Assembly (NCBI GenBank): GCA_030147905.1
Contig: JASBUM010000078.1
Coordinates: forward strand, 1 to 5,884
DNA length: 5,884 nt
Source of the DNA: Acidimangrovimonas sp.
GTDB taxonomy: Bacteria; Pseudomonadota; Alphaproteobacteria; Rhodobacterales; Rhodobacteraceae
Direction of reading: 5' to 3'
Positions 1-5,884 of this stretch are shown piece after piece. A program made the position numbers and the translations under genes. Position 1 is the stretch's first letter. Each line of letters starts with the position of its first letter. The notes under the pieces are model-generated. The model worked only from the letters and a program-made list of their open reading frames with translations. It was not told the origin of the DNA and did not search any database.

Positions 1-52
1 GGGGCGCGGCCGGTGGGCGGCGCGAAATCGCCGGGGGGAGAGGGGCACGAGG

Positions 53-1258
53 ATGGCCGCAGGTCACGACGACGAGATAATGCCCGGGGTCGCGGGCGAA
101 GGTGTCCGGTGCCGCGACGGGCAGGTCGGCGGGCAGGTCGACGGGCGGGTCGACGGGCGAGCCGGTGCCCTGGCCGACGTGCGGGTGCCGACGACGGATC
201 TGCGCGCCGATCTGGGCTTTTTCAGCGCCGGCCTTGGGATGCGGCTGGAAATGATCTATCCCGCCGACGATCCGCGCGTGGCGCTGTTCGAGGGTTTCGG
301 CCTGCGGCTGAGGCTTGAGCAGGGGGCGTCCGGCGGTCCGGCGCGGCTGCGCGTCCTGTGCGACGAGCCGGCGCGATTCGCCGATGGCCGGCGGCTTCTG
401 ACTGCGCCCGGCGGCGCGCAGGTGGAGATTGCGCCGCGCCACCCCGCGCCGGTGGTGCCGCGGACCGAACATGCCTTTGTCGTGCGGCGGCTGGCCGATC
501 GCGCGCCGTGGGTGATCGGGCGCGCGGGCATGCATTACCGTGATCTGGTGCCCTCGCGGCTGGGCGGCGCGATGATCGCCAGCCACATCCGAATCCCCGA
601 CGGCGGCCCGGTGCCGGACATGGTGCATTTCCACCGCGTGGGCTTCCAGCTGATCTTCTGCATCAGCGGCTGGGTCGACGTCGTCTATGAGGATCAGGGC
701 GGGCCGAGGCGGCTTCACGCCGGCGATTGCTTCATCCAGCCGCCGGAGATCCGGCATCGGGTGCTGGCGGCCTCGGACGGGATCGAGGTGATCGAGATCG
801 GGGTGCCGGCCGAACATGTCACTGAAATCGATCACGAGATGGAATTGCCCACGCCCGATTTGCGCCCCGAACGCGAGTGGCAGGGGCAGCGGTTCGTCCA
901 CAATGTCGCGGCGCGGGCCGAATGGGCGCCGTTCCGCATTCCGGGCTTTGTCGCCCGCGACACGACGATCGCGGCCCATACCGGGGGCGTGGCGGGCGTG
1001 CAGGTCGCACGCCCCGACCCGGCAGCCGGCACGCCGCCCTGGACCAGTCATCACGGCGACATCCTGTTCGGCTATGTCCTGTCGGGCGGCTTCACGCTGG
1101 AGGCCGAGGGCAGGGCGCCATCGTCTCTGGCGGCGGGGGATGCTTTCGTGATCCCGCCGGGACTGGCAACGCGCTATGGCGATTGTGCGCCGGAGCTGGA
1201 GCTTCTGGAGGTCGCCCTGCCGGGCGAATTCCCCACCCGGATCGCCGCTCCGCGATAG
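53..1258 (+). CDS. VOC-like/bicupin protein of unknown function
   Basis: A 401-residue protein I recognise by fold but not by function. Residues 1-42 are low complexity and include a 12-bp-encoded V(D/G)G(R/Q) repeat. Residues about 43-100 (VRVPTTDLRADLGFF..., then PADDPRVALFEG) resemble half of a VOC/glyoxalase module. Residues about 165-255 form a first cupin: H192 and H194 form the HxH pair, Q199 sits where cupins usually have Glu, and motif 2 runs from G224 through PP to H235. Residues about 285-395 form a second cupin with the GDxFxIPPG turn (362-370), but T373 replaces the motif-2 His and H333-H334 are adjacent rather than HxH. No signal peptide or membrane segment is evident, so it is probably cytoplasmic. 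The ATG at 53 follows a purine-rich stretch (34-45). ATG 80 or GTG 179, at the edge of the recognisable domain, are alternative starts. It precedes the cdd operon by 60 bp in the same orientation, so co-transcription is possible. The fold call is firm; any enzymatic or sensor role is unknown. Confidence 0.8.
   Translation: MAAGHDDEIMPGVAGEGVRCRDGQVGGQVDGRVDGRAGALADVRVPTTDLRADLGFFSAGLGMRLEMIYPADDPRVALFEGFGLRLRLEQGASGGPARLRVLCDEPARFADGRRLLTAPGGAQVEIAPRHPAPVVPRTEHAFVVRRLADRAPWVIGRAGMHYRDLVPSRLGGAMIASHIRIPDGGPVPDMVHFHRVGFQLIFCISGWVDVVYEDQGGPRRLHAGDCFIQPPEIRHRVLAASDGIEVIEIGVPAEHVTEIDHEMELPTPDLRPEREWQGQRFVHNVAARAEWAPFRIPGFVARDTTIAAHTGGVAGVQVARPDPAAGTPPWTSHHGDILFGYVLSGGFTLEAEGRAPSSLAAGDAFVIPPGLATRYGDCAPELELLEVALPGEFPTRIAAPR
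113..160 (+). repeat. 12-bp tandem repeat, about 4 units, in cupin gene
   Basis: Four imperfect 12-bp units in register with the reading frame: 113-124, 125-136, 137-148 and 149-160. The last two are GTCGACGGGCGG and GTCGACGGGCGA; the earlier two differ at two or three positions. They encode RDGQ-VGGQ-VDGR-VDGR in the 53-1258 gene. The period is a multiple of three, so unit gain or loss would keep the frame. It lies before the first recognisable domain, so variation there is probably tolerated. There are no spacers, which excludes a CRISPR array. Confidence 0.75.
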
Positions 1259-1271
1259 CGCCCCTTGCATC

Positions 1272-1303
1272 GTGCGCCCGTGGGGACCAGACTCGGGCGT
1301 CAC
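1272..1303 (+). promoter_or_regulatory. Inverted repeat in the cdd leader; possible regulatory hairpin
   Basis: This lies in the only intergenic gap (1259-1318). The left arm is GTGCGCCCG (1272-1280) and the right arm is CGGGCG-T-CAC (1294-1303). They pair over 9 bp with one bulged T, around a 13-nt loop. No T-run follows, so it is not a convincing intrinsic terminator. Part of the right arm (CTCGGG, 1292-1297) can instead pair with CCCGGAG (1307-1313), which contains the cdd Shine-Dalgarno; the two foldings are mutually exclusive. Such pairings arise easily in DNA this GC-rich, so regulatory function is inference only. Confidence 0.35.
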
Positions 1304-1309
1304 TGACCC

Positions 1310-1313
1310 GGAG
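1310..1313 (+). promoter_or_regulatory. Shine-Dalgarno of cdd (GGAG)
   Basis: GGAG followed by a 5-nt spacer to the ATG at 1319. This is the main argument for starting cdd at 1319 and keeping its N-terminal extension. The later in-frame GTG at 1445, which would give the usual family length, has no comparable site in front of it. Confidence 0.6.
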
Positions 1314-1318
1314 ATCCG

Positions 1319-1846
1319 ATGACCCAGCGCCCGACCCCCGACCCAGCAACGCCCGATGCCGGCGCCGGTGCCCTTCCCGGTGCCCTTCCCGGTGCCCTTC
1401 CCGGTGTCGGCCCCGGCGGGCGAGATGACGCGGCCGGCGCGGATGTGCCGCCCTCGGCGCTGCTGGCTGCGGCGCGGGCGGTGCGCGAAAACGCCTATGT
1501 GCCCTATTCACGCTTCAAGGTGGGCGCTGCGCTGCGCAGCGCCGAGGGCCGGATTCACGCCGGCTGCAACGTCGAGAATGTCGCCTATCCCGAGGGCACC
1601 TGTGCCGAGGCCGGGGCGATCGCCGCCATGGTCGCCGCGGGCGATCGCGCAATCGACGAGATCGTGGTCGTCGCCGACAGTCCCGCCCCGGTGCCGCCCT
1701 GCGGCGGCTGCCGCCAGAAGATCGCCGAATTCGCAGCCGGCTCGGCCCGGGTACACCTGTGCACCACCGACGGTCAGAGCCGCAGCCTGAGTGTGGCGGA
1801 ACTGCTGCCCGGCGCCTTCGGGCGCGGACATATGGACCGGGCCTGA
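1319..1846 (+). CDS. cdd: Cytidine deaminase with N-terminal extension
   Basis: Hydrolytically deaminates cytidine and deoxycytidine to uridine and deoxyuridine in the cytoplasm, feeding DeoA downstream. It is the small, homotetrameric zinc type. The core runs from about residue 43 to the end. Y60-S64 (AYVPYS) and N84-N87 (NVEN, sugar binding) are followed by the zinc/catalytic motif C95-A-E97 and then PCGGCRQ with C128 and C131. The zinc ligands are therefore C95, C128 and C131, with E97 as proton shuttle; subtracting 42 gives the Bacillus subtilis enzyme numbering (53, 55, 86, 89). The protein is 175 residues against about 130-136 for the family. The excess is a Pro/Gly/Ala-rich N-terminus with a GALP repeat. 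ATG 1319 is chosen because GGAG lies 5 nt before it; GTG 1445 would give the standard length. The codon after A97 reads AGAI rather than the commoner RTAI/ETAL, a minor variation. The stop TGA is one base from the deoA start. Confidence 0.95.
   Translation: MTQRPTPDPATPDAGAGALPGALPGALPGVGPGGRDDAAGADVPPSALLAAARAVRENAYVPYSRFKVGAALRSAEGRIHAGCNVENVAYPEGTCAEAGAIAAMVAAGDRAIDEIVVVADSPAPVPPCGGCRQKIAEFAAGSARVHLCTTDGQSRSLSVAELLPGAFGRGHMDRA
1367..1402 (+). repeat. 12-bp perfect tandem repeat (3 units) in cdd
   Basis: Three identical copies of GGTGCCCTTCCC at 1367-1378, 1379-1390 and 1391-1402, followed by a diverged unit GGTGTCGGCCCC (1403-1414). In frame they encode GALP-GALP-GALP-GVGP (residues 17-32 of Cdd). 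Identity at every third codon position points to recent replication slippage rather than selection on the peptide. It lies outside the conserved deaminase core. Confidence 0.85.
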
Positions 1847-1847
1847 G

Positions 1848-3155
1848 ATGGATGCGCGCAGTCTGATCGCAGGTCTTCGCCATGGTCGCATGCCGGCCGC
1901 GTCCGAACTGGACGCCTTTGCGCGCGGCCTGGCCTCGGGCGAGGTGTCGGATGCGCAGGCCGGCGCCTTCGCGATGGCGGTCTGCCTGCGCGGCCTGGGC
2001 GATGGAGGGCGGGTCGCGTTGACGCGGGCGATGCGCGATTCGGGTACGGTGCTCGAATGGGACCTGCCGGGCCCGGTCGTCGACAAGCATTCGACCGGCG
2101 GTATCGGCGATTGCGTGTCGCTGGTGCTGGCCCCCGCGCTCGCCGCCTGCGGGGCCTATGTGCCGATGATCTCGGGGCGGGGGCTGGGCCATACCGGGGG
2201 CACGCTGGACAAGATCGAATCCATCCCCGGCTGCCGCACCGAGGTGAGCAGCGACGCGCTGCGCACGATCACGGCGCGGATCGGCTGTGCGATCGTTGCC
2301 GCGAGTGACGAGATGGCACCGGCCGATCGGCGGCTCTATGCCGTCCGGGACGTGAGCGGGACGGTGGATTCGGTCGATCTGATAACCGCCTCGATCCTGT
2401 CCAAGAAGCTGGCCGCGGGGCTGCAGGCGCTGGTGCTCGACGTCAAGGTCGGCTCGGGCGCCTTCATGAAGACCATGGATGCGGCGCGCGCACTGGCCCG
2501 GGCCCTGGTCGATACCGCGCAGGGCGCCGGTTGTGCGACGCGCGCGCTGATCTCGGACATGGATCAGCCGCTGGCCACCGCCGCCGGCAATGCGCTTGAG
2601 GTGGCTGAGGTGATGGAGACACTGACCGGCACCTCGGTCAACCCCGCGTTGCGCGATCTGGCCGCGGCGCTCGGCGGCGAGCTTCTGTCGATGGCCGGGC
2701 AGGCGCCCGACCCGGCGGCCGGTGCGATGCGCATCCGCGAGGCACTGGCCAGCGGCCGTGCGGCGGAACGCTTCGGCGGCATGATCGCCGCGCTGGGCGG
2801 CCCGGCCGACTTCGTCGAGCGCTGGCCCGACAGGCTGCCCTCGGCGCCGGTTGTGCGCGAGGTCACCGCCGGTTGCGCGGGCCATGTCGCGGCCATCGAC
2901 GGTGAGGCGCTGGGCAATGCCGTGGTCGCCCTCGGCGGCGGCCGCCTGCGCGAGGACGGGCGCATCAACCCATCGGTCGGGCTGTCGGATCTGGCGGGGC
3001 TGGGCGAGGCGGTCAGCGCGGATCTTCCGCTGGCGCTGGTCCACGCCGCCTCTGAAGACGCCGCCGATCGGGCCGTGCGACAGGTGCGCGCCGCCTACCG
3101 TATCGACGCCGCCCCGGCCGCGCGCCCGATGCTGATCCGCGAAAGGATCGGCTGA
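1848..3155 (+). CDS. deoA: Thymidine phosphorylase
   Basis: Reversibly phosphorolyses thymidine and deoxyuridine to the base and 2-deoxyribose-1-phosphate; a cytoplasmic dimer in characterised homologues. At 435 residues it has the family length and appears complete. The small helical domain is followed by the phosphate-binding loop KHSTGGIGD (K80-D88, then S91) and the family signature SGRGLGHTGGTLDKIE (109-124). R167 (in YAVRD), S182 and K186 (SILSKK) correspond to the base-contacting R171, S186 and K190 of the Escherichia coli enzyme, and K80/H81 to its K84/H85. These residues favour thymidine phosphorylase, although a broader pyrimidine nucleoside phosphorylase activity cannot be excluded. 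ATG 1848 is one base after the cdd stop with only a weak ribosome site, so translation is probably coupled to cdd. An upstream in-frame GTG at 1791 would overlap cdd and adds residues foreign to the family. It supplies the sugar phosphate used by the next gene, deoB. Confidence 0.97.
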   Translation: MDARSLIAGLRHGRMPAASELDAFARGLASGEVSDAQAGAFAMAVCLRGLGDGGRVALTRAMRDSGTVLEWDLPGPVVDKHSTGGIGDCVSLVLAPALAACGAYVPMISGRGLGHTGGTLDKIESIPGCRTEVSSDALRTITARIGCAIVAASDEMAPADRRLYAVRDVSGTVDSVDLITASILSKKLAAGLQALVLDVKVGSGAFMKTMDAARALARALVDTAQGAGCATRALISDMDQPLATAAGNALEVAEVMETLTGTSVNPALRDLAAALGGELLSMAGQAPDPAAGAMRIREALASGRAAERFGGMIAALGGPADFVERWPDRLPSAPVVREVTAGCAGHVAAIDGEALGNAVVALGGGRLREDGRINPSVGLSDLAGLGEAVSADLPLALVHAASEDAADRAVRQVRAAYRIDAAPAARPMLIRERIG

Positions 3156-3156
3156 G

Positions 3157-4374
3157 ATGCCGCGCGCCTTCCTGATCGTCATGGATTCGGTCGGCTGCGG
3201 CGGCGCACCCGACGCCGGGGCCTTTTTCAATGGAACGGTCCCGGACCGGGGCGCCGACACGCTGGGCCATATCGTCCGGGCCTGTGCCGAGGGCCGGGCC
3301 GACCGCGGCCGTCGCGGTCCGCTGCATCTGCCGCATCTCGATTCGCTGGGGCTGGGTCGGGCGATGGCGCTTTCGACCGGTGCCGAGAAGGTGCCCGATC
3401 TCGGGGCGCGGGGGCTTTGCGGTCGCTGGGGGGTGGCGCGCGAGATCTCGCCAGGCAAGGACACGCCCTCGGGCCATTGGGAACTGGCCGGGGTGCCGGT
3501 GCCATGGAACTGGCATTATTTCCCCGACAGCCATCCCGCCTTTCCCGAGGATCTGACGGACGAGGTCGCGGCGCTTGCCGGCAGTGACGGGATCTTGGGC
3601 AATTGCCACGCCTCGGGCACCGCGATCATCGAGCAGCTGGGGCCCGAGCATATGCGCAGCGGCTGGCCGATCTGCTACACTTCGGCCGACAGCGTCTTCC
3701 AGATCGCCGCGCATGAGGAACGCTTCGGTCTCGAACGGCTGCTGGATCTGTGCCGCGCGATCGCGCCCCGGCTGCATGCGATGCGTGTGGGACGGGTCAT
3801 CGCGCGGCCTTTCACCGGGGCGCCGGGCGCGTTCCGGCGCAGCGCGAACCGGCGCGACTTTGCCGTGGCCCCGCCGGCGCCGACACTGCTGGACTGGGCC
3901 CGGGACGGGGGGAGGGCGACCCATGCGGTGGGCAAGATCGGTGACATCTTCTCCATGCGGGGGGTGGGGCGGCTGTGGAAGGGGCAATCCGACCTTGAAC
4001 TTTTCGAACATCTCATGCAGCTGTCAGCCGATGCCGAGGATGGATCGTTGACTTTTTCAAACTTTGTCGAGTTCGACAGCCTCTACGGCCATCGGCGCGA
4101 TGCAGCCGGATACGCCACCGCGCTCGAGGCCTTCGATGCCCGGGTGGGCGCCTTTCTCGGACGGTTGCGCGCCGGCGATCTGGCCGTCTTCACGGCCGAT
4201 CACGGCAATGATCCGACCTGGCCTGGCAGCGACCATACGCGCGAACAGGTTCCCGTCCTCGTTCACGGCCCGGGCCCCGGCGCGCTGGGCCTGCGCGGCT
4301 TCACCGATGTCGCGGCCAGCGTCGCGACCCATCTCGGCCTGGCGCAGACCGGCCCCGGCAGGAGTTTCCTATGA
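3157..4374 (+). CDS. deoB: Phosphopentomutase
   Basis: Interconverts (deoxy)ribose-1-phosphate and (deoxy)ribose-5-phosphate, linking nucleoside phosphorolysis to central metabolism; a cytoplasmic, manganese-dependent member of the alkaline phosphatase superfamily. At 405 residues it is collinear with the E. coli protein (about 407). Visible active-site residues are D10 (VMDSVG), the phosphorylated threonine T103 in GKDTPSGHWE, D307 and H312 (EFDSLYGH), D348-H349 (TADHGNDPTW) and H360 (DHTRE). Spacing D307-H312-D348-H349-H360 matches that of the Bacillus cereus metal ligands. The cap-domain stretch GNCHASGTAIIEQLG and the YTSADSVFQIA motif are intact. The start ATG lies one base after the deoA stop, with AAAGGA (3142-3147) 9 nt upstream. 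The stop overlaps the add start (ATGA, 4371-4374). Confidence 0.98.
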   Translation: MPRAFLIVMDSVGCGGAPDAGAFFNGTVPDRGADTLGHIVRACAEGRADRGRRGPLHLPHLDSLGLGRAMALSTGAEKVPDLGARGLCGRWGVAREISPGKDTPSGHWELAGVPVPWNWHYFPDSHPAFPEDLTDEVAALAGSDGILGNCHASGTAIIEQLGPEHMRSGWPICYTSADSVFQIAAHEERFGLERLLDLCRAIAPRLHAMRVGRVIARPFTGAPGAFRRSANRRDFAVAPPAPTLLDWARDGGRATHAVGKIGDIFSMRGVGRLWKGQSDLELFEHLMQLSADAEDGSLTFSNFVEFDSLYGHRRDAAGYATALEAFDARVGAFLGRLRAGDLAVFTADHGNDPTWPGSDHTREQVPVLVHGPGPGALGLRGFTDVAASVATHLGLAQTGPGRSFL

Positions 4375-5384
4375 CCGACCCGACGACGCCCGCGGTTGCG
4401 CTCTCCGTCACGCCGAAGGTCGAGTTGCATCTGCATCTCGAAGGGGCCGCGCCGCCTGATTTCATCCGCCGGCTGGCAGGGGAAAAGCATGTCGACATCG
4501 GCGGTATCTTCGATGCGCGCGGCCATTATGCCTATCGCGATTTCTGGCATTTCCTCGAGGTCTACGAGGCCGCCACATCGGTTCTGCGTGGCCCCGAGGA
4601 CTTTCATCGCCTGACTCTCGCGGTACTTGAACAAAGTGCGGCAAGCGGCGTGATCTATTGCGAAACCTTCCTGTCGCCCGATTTCTGCGGCGGGCGCGAT
4701 CTGGCTGCGTGGCGCGAATATCTGGCGGCCATCGAGGAGGCCGCGCGGCTGGCCGAGACCCGCCACGGTGTCGTCTTGCGCGGGATCGTCACCCCGATCC
4801 GGCATTTCGGCCCCGAGGTGGCGCGCGAAACCGCCCGTTGCGCGGCCGAGACCGCCGGCGCCTTCGTCACCGGTTTCGGCATCGGCGGCGACGAAAAGCA
4901 ATTCGAACCCGGGGATTTCGCCTATGCCTTCGACATGGCGCGCGAGGCGGGGCTGCGATTGACGGCCCATGCGGGCGAATGGGGCGGGCCGGAGAGCGTG
5001 CGCGCCGCGATCCGCGATCTGCGCGTCGAGAGGATCGGGCACGGGGTGCGCGCGATAGAGGATCGGGCGCTGGTGGGGGAACTGGCCGACCGCGGCACCG
5101 TGCTGGAGGTCTGTCCCGGTTCCAACATCGCGCTCGGGCTCTATCCCGAATGGAAGGCCCATCCGATTGAGGCCTTGCGCGCGGCCGGCGTCGCTGTAAC
5201 GATCTCGACGGATGATCCGCCTTTCTTCCACACCACCATGGTGGACGAGGAGGCGGGTCTTGCGCGCGCCTTCGGCTGGGACCGGGCGGATTTCGCCGCG
5301 ATCCATCGCACCGCCGCCCGCGCCGCATTCTGTGACGAGCCCACGCGCGACAGCGTTCTCAAGCGACTGGAGAGCAGCGAATGA
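4371..5384 (+). CDS. add: Adenosine deaminase
   Basis: Hydrolytically deaminates adenosine and deoxyadenosine to inosine and deoxyinosine, the entry step for purine nucleoside salvage; a zinc-dependent TIM-barrel amidohydrolase of the cytoplasm. It has 337 residues, the usual length for the bacterial enzyme. Metal and catalytic residues are all present: H20 and H22 (ELHLHLEG), H200 and E203 (AHAGEWGG), H224 (RIGHGVRA) and D281-D282 (STDDPPFF). These match the mouse enzyme order H15/H17, H214, E217, H238, D295/D296. The related adenine deaminases share this scaffold, so substrate choice between adenosine and adenine is inferred mainly from the nucleoside-operon setting. ATG 4371 overlaps the deoB stop, and AGGAG (4360-4364) sits 6 nt before it. 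The stop overlaps the upp start by ATGA. No purine nucleoside phosphorylase, which would act on its product, is present in the window. Confidence 0.93.
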   Translation: MTDPTTPAVALSVTPKVELHLHLEGAAPPDFIRRLAGEKHVDIGGIFDARGHYAYRDFWHFLEVYEAATSVLRGPEDFHRLTLAVLEQSAASGVIYCETFLSPDFCGGRDLAAWREYLAAIEEAARLAETRHGVVLRGIVTPIRHFGPEVARETARCAAETAGAFVTGFGIGGDEKQFEPGDFAYAFDMAREAGLRLTAHAGEWGGPESVRAAIRDLRVERIGHGVRAIEDRALVGELADRGTVLEVCPGSNIALGLYPEWKAHPIEALRAAGVAVTISTDDPPFFHTTMVDEEAGLARAFGWDRADFAAIHRTAARAAFCDEPTRDSVLKRLESSE

Positions 5385-5884
5385 CCGATGACCCGATCCT
5401 GCGCAGCGACGCACCCGACCCGCAACTGACGATCGTCCGCCACCCGCTGGTTCAGCACAAGCTGACGATCATGCGCGACCGCGAGACATCGACCGGGGGC
5501 TTTCGCCGCCTGCTGCGCGAGATCAGCCAGTTGCTTGCCTATGAGGTCACGCGCGAACTGCCGCTGACCACCCGGCGGATCGAGACCCCGCTGGGCGCGA
5601 TGGATGCGCCGGAGATCGATGGCAAGAAACTGGTTCTGGTGTCGATCCTGCGGGCCGGAAACGGCCTTCTGGACGGCATACTGGAACTGGTTCCGGCGGC
5701 GCGGGTCGGCTTCGTCGGGCTCTACCGCGACGAGAAGACGCTGCGCCCGGTCCAGTACTACTACAAGGTGCCGTCGGAGCTTGACGACCGCATGGTGATC
5801 GTCGTCGATCCGATGTTGGCGACGGGCAATTCATCGGCGGCGGCGATCGACCTTCTCAAGGCGTCGGGCGCGCGCAACCTGCGT
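5381..5884 (+). CDS. upp: Uracil phosphoribosyltransferase (3' end cut by window)
   Basis: Makes UMP from uracil and PRPP in the cytoplasm, recovering uracil released by nucleoside phosphorolysis. The frame is open from ATG 5381 to the last base of the window, giving 168 residues; the family is about 210, so roughly 40 C-terminal residues, including the uracil-binding end, lie outside. Recognisable features are [16 protein letters not shown] near the N-terminus, [20 protein letters not shown] (a hallmark stretch), [19 protein letters not shown], and the PRPP-binding loop [13 protein letters not shown] at residues 139-151. The start overlaps the add stop (ATGA), and GGAG (5369-5372) lies 8 nt upstream. 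The glycine before N in ILRAGNG is kept although many homologues read ILRAGLG, a mild substitution. Truncation is due to the window edge, not to a mutation. Confidence 0.97.
   Translation, partial: MTDDPILRSDAPDPQLTIVRHPLVQHKLTIMRDRETSTGGFRRLLREISQLLAYEVTRELPLTTRRIETPLGAMDAPEIDGKKLVLVSILRAGNGLLDGILELVPAARVGFVGLYRDEKTLRPVQYYYKVPSELDDRMVIVVDPMLATGNSSAAAIDLLKASGARNLR

Noticed and set aside
18..33. CGGCG/CGCCG inverted repeat with a 6-nt loop upstream of the cupin gene.
   Set aside because: A 5-bp stem without a T-run in GC-rich DNA is expected by chance.
1265..1293. TTGCAT (1265) and CAGACT (1288) with 17-bp spacing as a promoter for cdd.
   Set aside because: Only three of six consensus matches in each box. 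This is too weak to call, although a promoter in this gap remains possible.
113..1414. The 12-bp repeats as a CRISPR array or mobile-element ends.
   Set aside because: Units are contiguous with no spacers and are too short. There is no transposase, terminal inverted repeat or target duplication nearby.
877..1428. A 183-codon + strand frame bridging the cupin gene and cdd.
   Set aside because: It overlaps the second cupin domain and the cdd start in another frame. The composition is shadow-like and there is no ribosome site or motif.
1791..1847. A GTG at 1791 as an earlier start for deoA.
   Set aside because: It would overlap the end of cdd by 56 bases and add residues that are simply Cdd's C-terminus read out of frame. 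ATG 1848 gives the normal family length.
1515..3464. A 649-codon open frame on the minus strand opposite cdd, deoA and deoB.
   Set aside because: Its translation is Arg/Pro/His-rich with no recognisable motif, and it lies entirely opposite clear genes. Long antisense frames are expected at this GC content.
4263..5414. A 383-codon open frame on the minus strand opposite add, and a 332-codon one at 3013-4011 opposite deoB.
   Set aside because: Both are codon-bias shadows of well-supported + strand enzymes with all catalytic residues. Neither antisense product shows a domain.

Overview
The window is very GC-rich (roughly 70% G+C by eye) and densely coding on the + strand. It holds the front and middle of a nucleoside salvage and catabolism operon: cdd (cytidine deaminase), deoA (thymidine phosphorylase), deoB (phosphopentomutase), add (adenosine deaminase) and upp (uracil phosphoribosyltransferase, cut by the right edge). 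An uncharacterised bicupin gene lies just upstream. The composition, codon use and gene order suggest an alphaproteobacterium, most likely of the Rhodobacteraceae/Paracoccus type. That placement is inference from style and synteny, not a database match.

Layout: bases 1-52 are a short leader with a purine-rich ribosome-binding stretch. Bases 53-1258 encode a ~400-residue protein with a VOC/glyoxalase-like N-terminal segment followed by two cupin domains, the second lacking its metal-binding histidine. Bases 1259-1318 are the only intergenic gap. They contain an inverted repeat that competes with a second possible hairpin covering the cdd Shine-Dalgarno. From 1319 to the right edge, five genes are packed head to tail. 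deoA and deoB each start one base after the previous stop (TGA-G-ATG), and add and upp each overlap the previous stop by ATGA. This is a translationally coupled operon.

How the genes work together: Cdd deaminates cytidine and deoxycytidine to uridine and deoxyuridine. DeoA phosphorolyses thymidine and deoxyuridine to free base plus 2-deoxyribose-1-phosphate. DeoB moves the phosphate to the 5 position, so the sugar can enter central metabolism after an aldolase not seen here. Add converts adenosine to inosine. Upp recaptures uracil as UMP using PRPP. No purine nucleoside phosphorylase, deoC, transporter or regulator is visible in the window.

The five salvage enzymes look ordinary and intact, with catalytic residues in the expected places. 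The unusual points are in-frame 12-bp tandem repeats at the N-termini of two neighbouring genes (the cupin gene and cdd), a 42-residue low-complexity extension on Cdd, the two-state hairpin possibility in front of cdd, and the bicupin of unknown function. I found no sign of a new defence, mobile or RNA-guided system.
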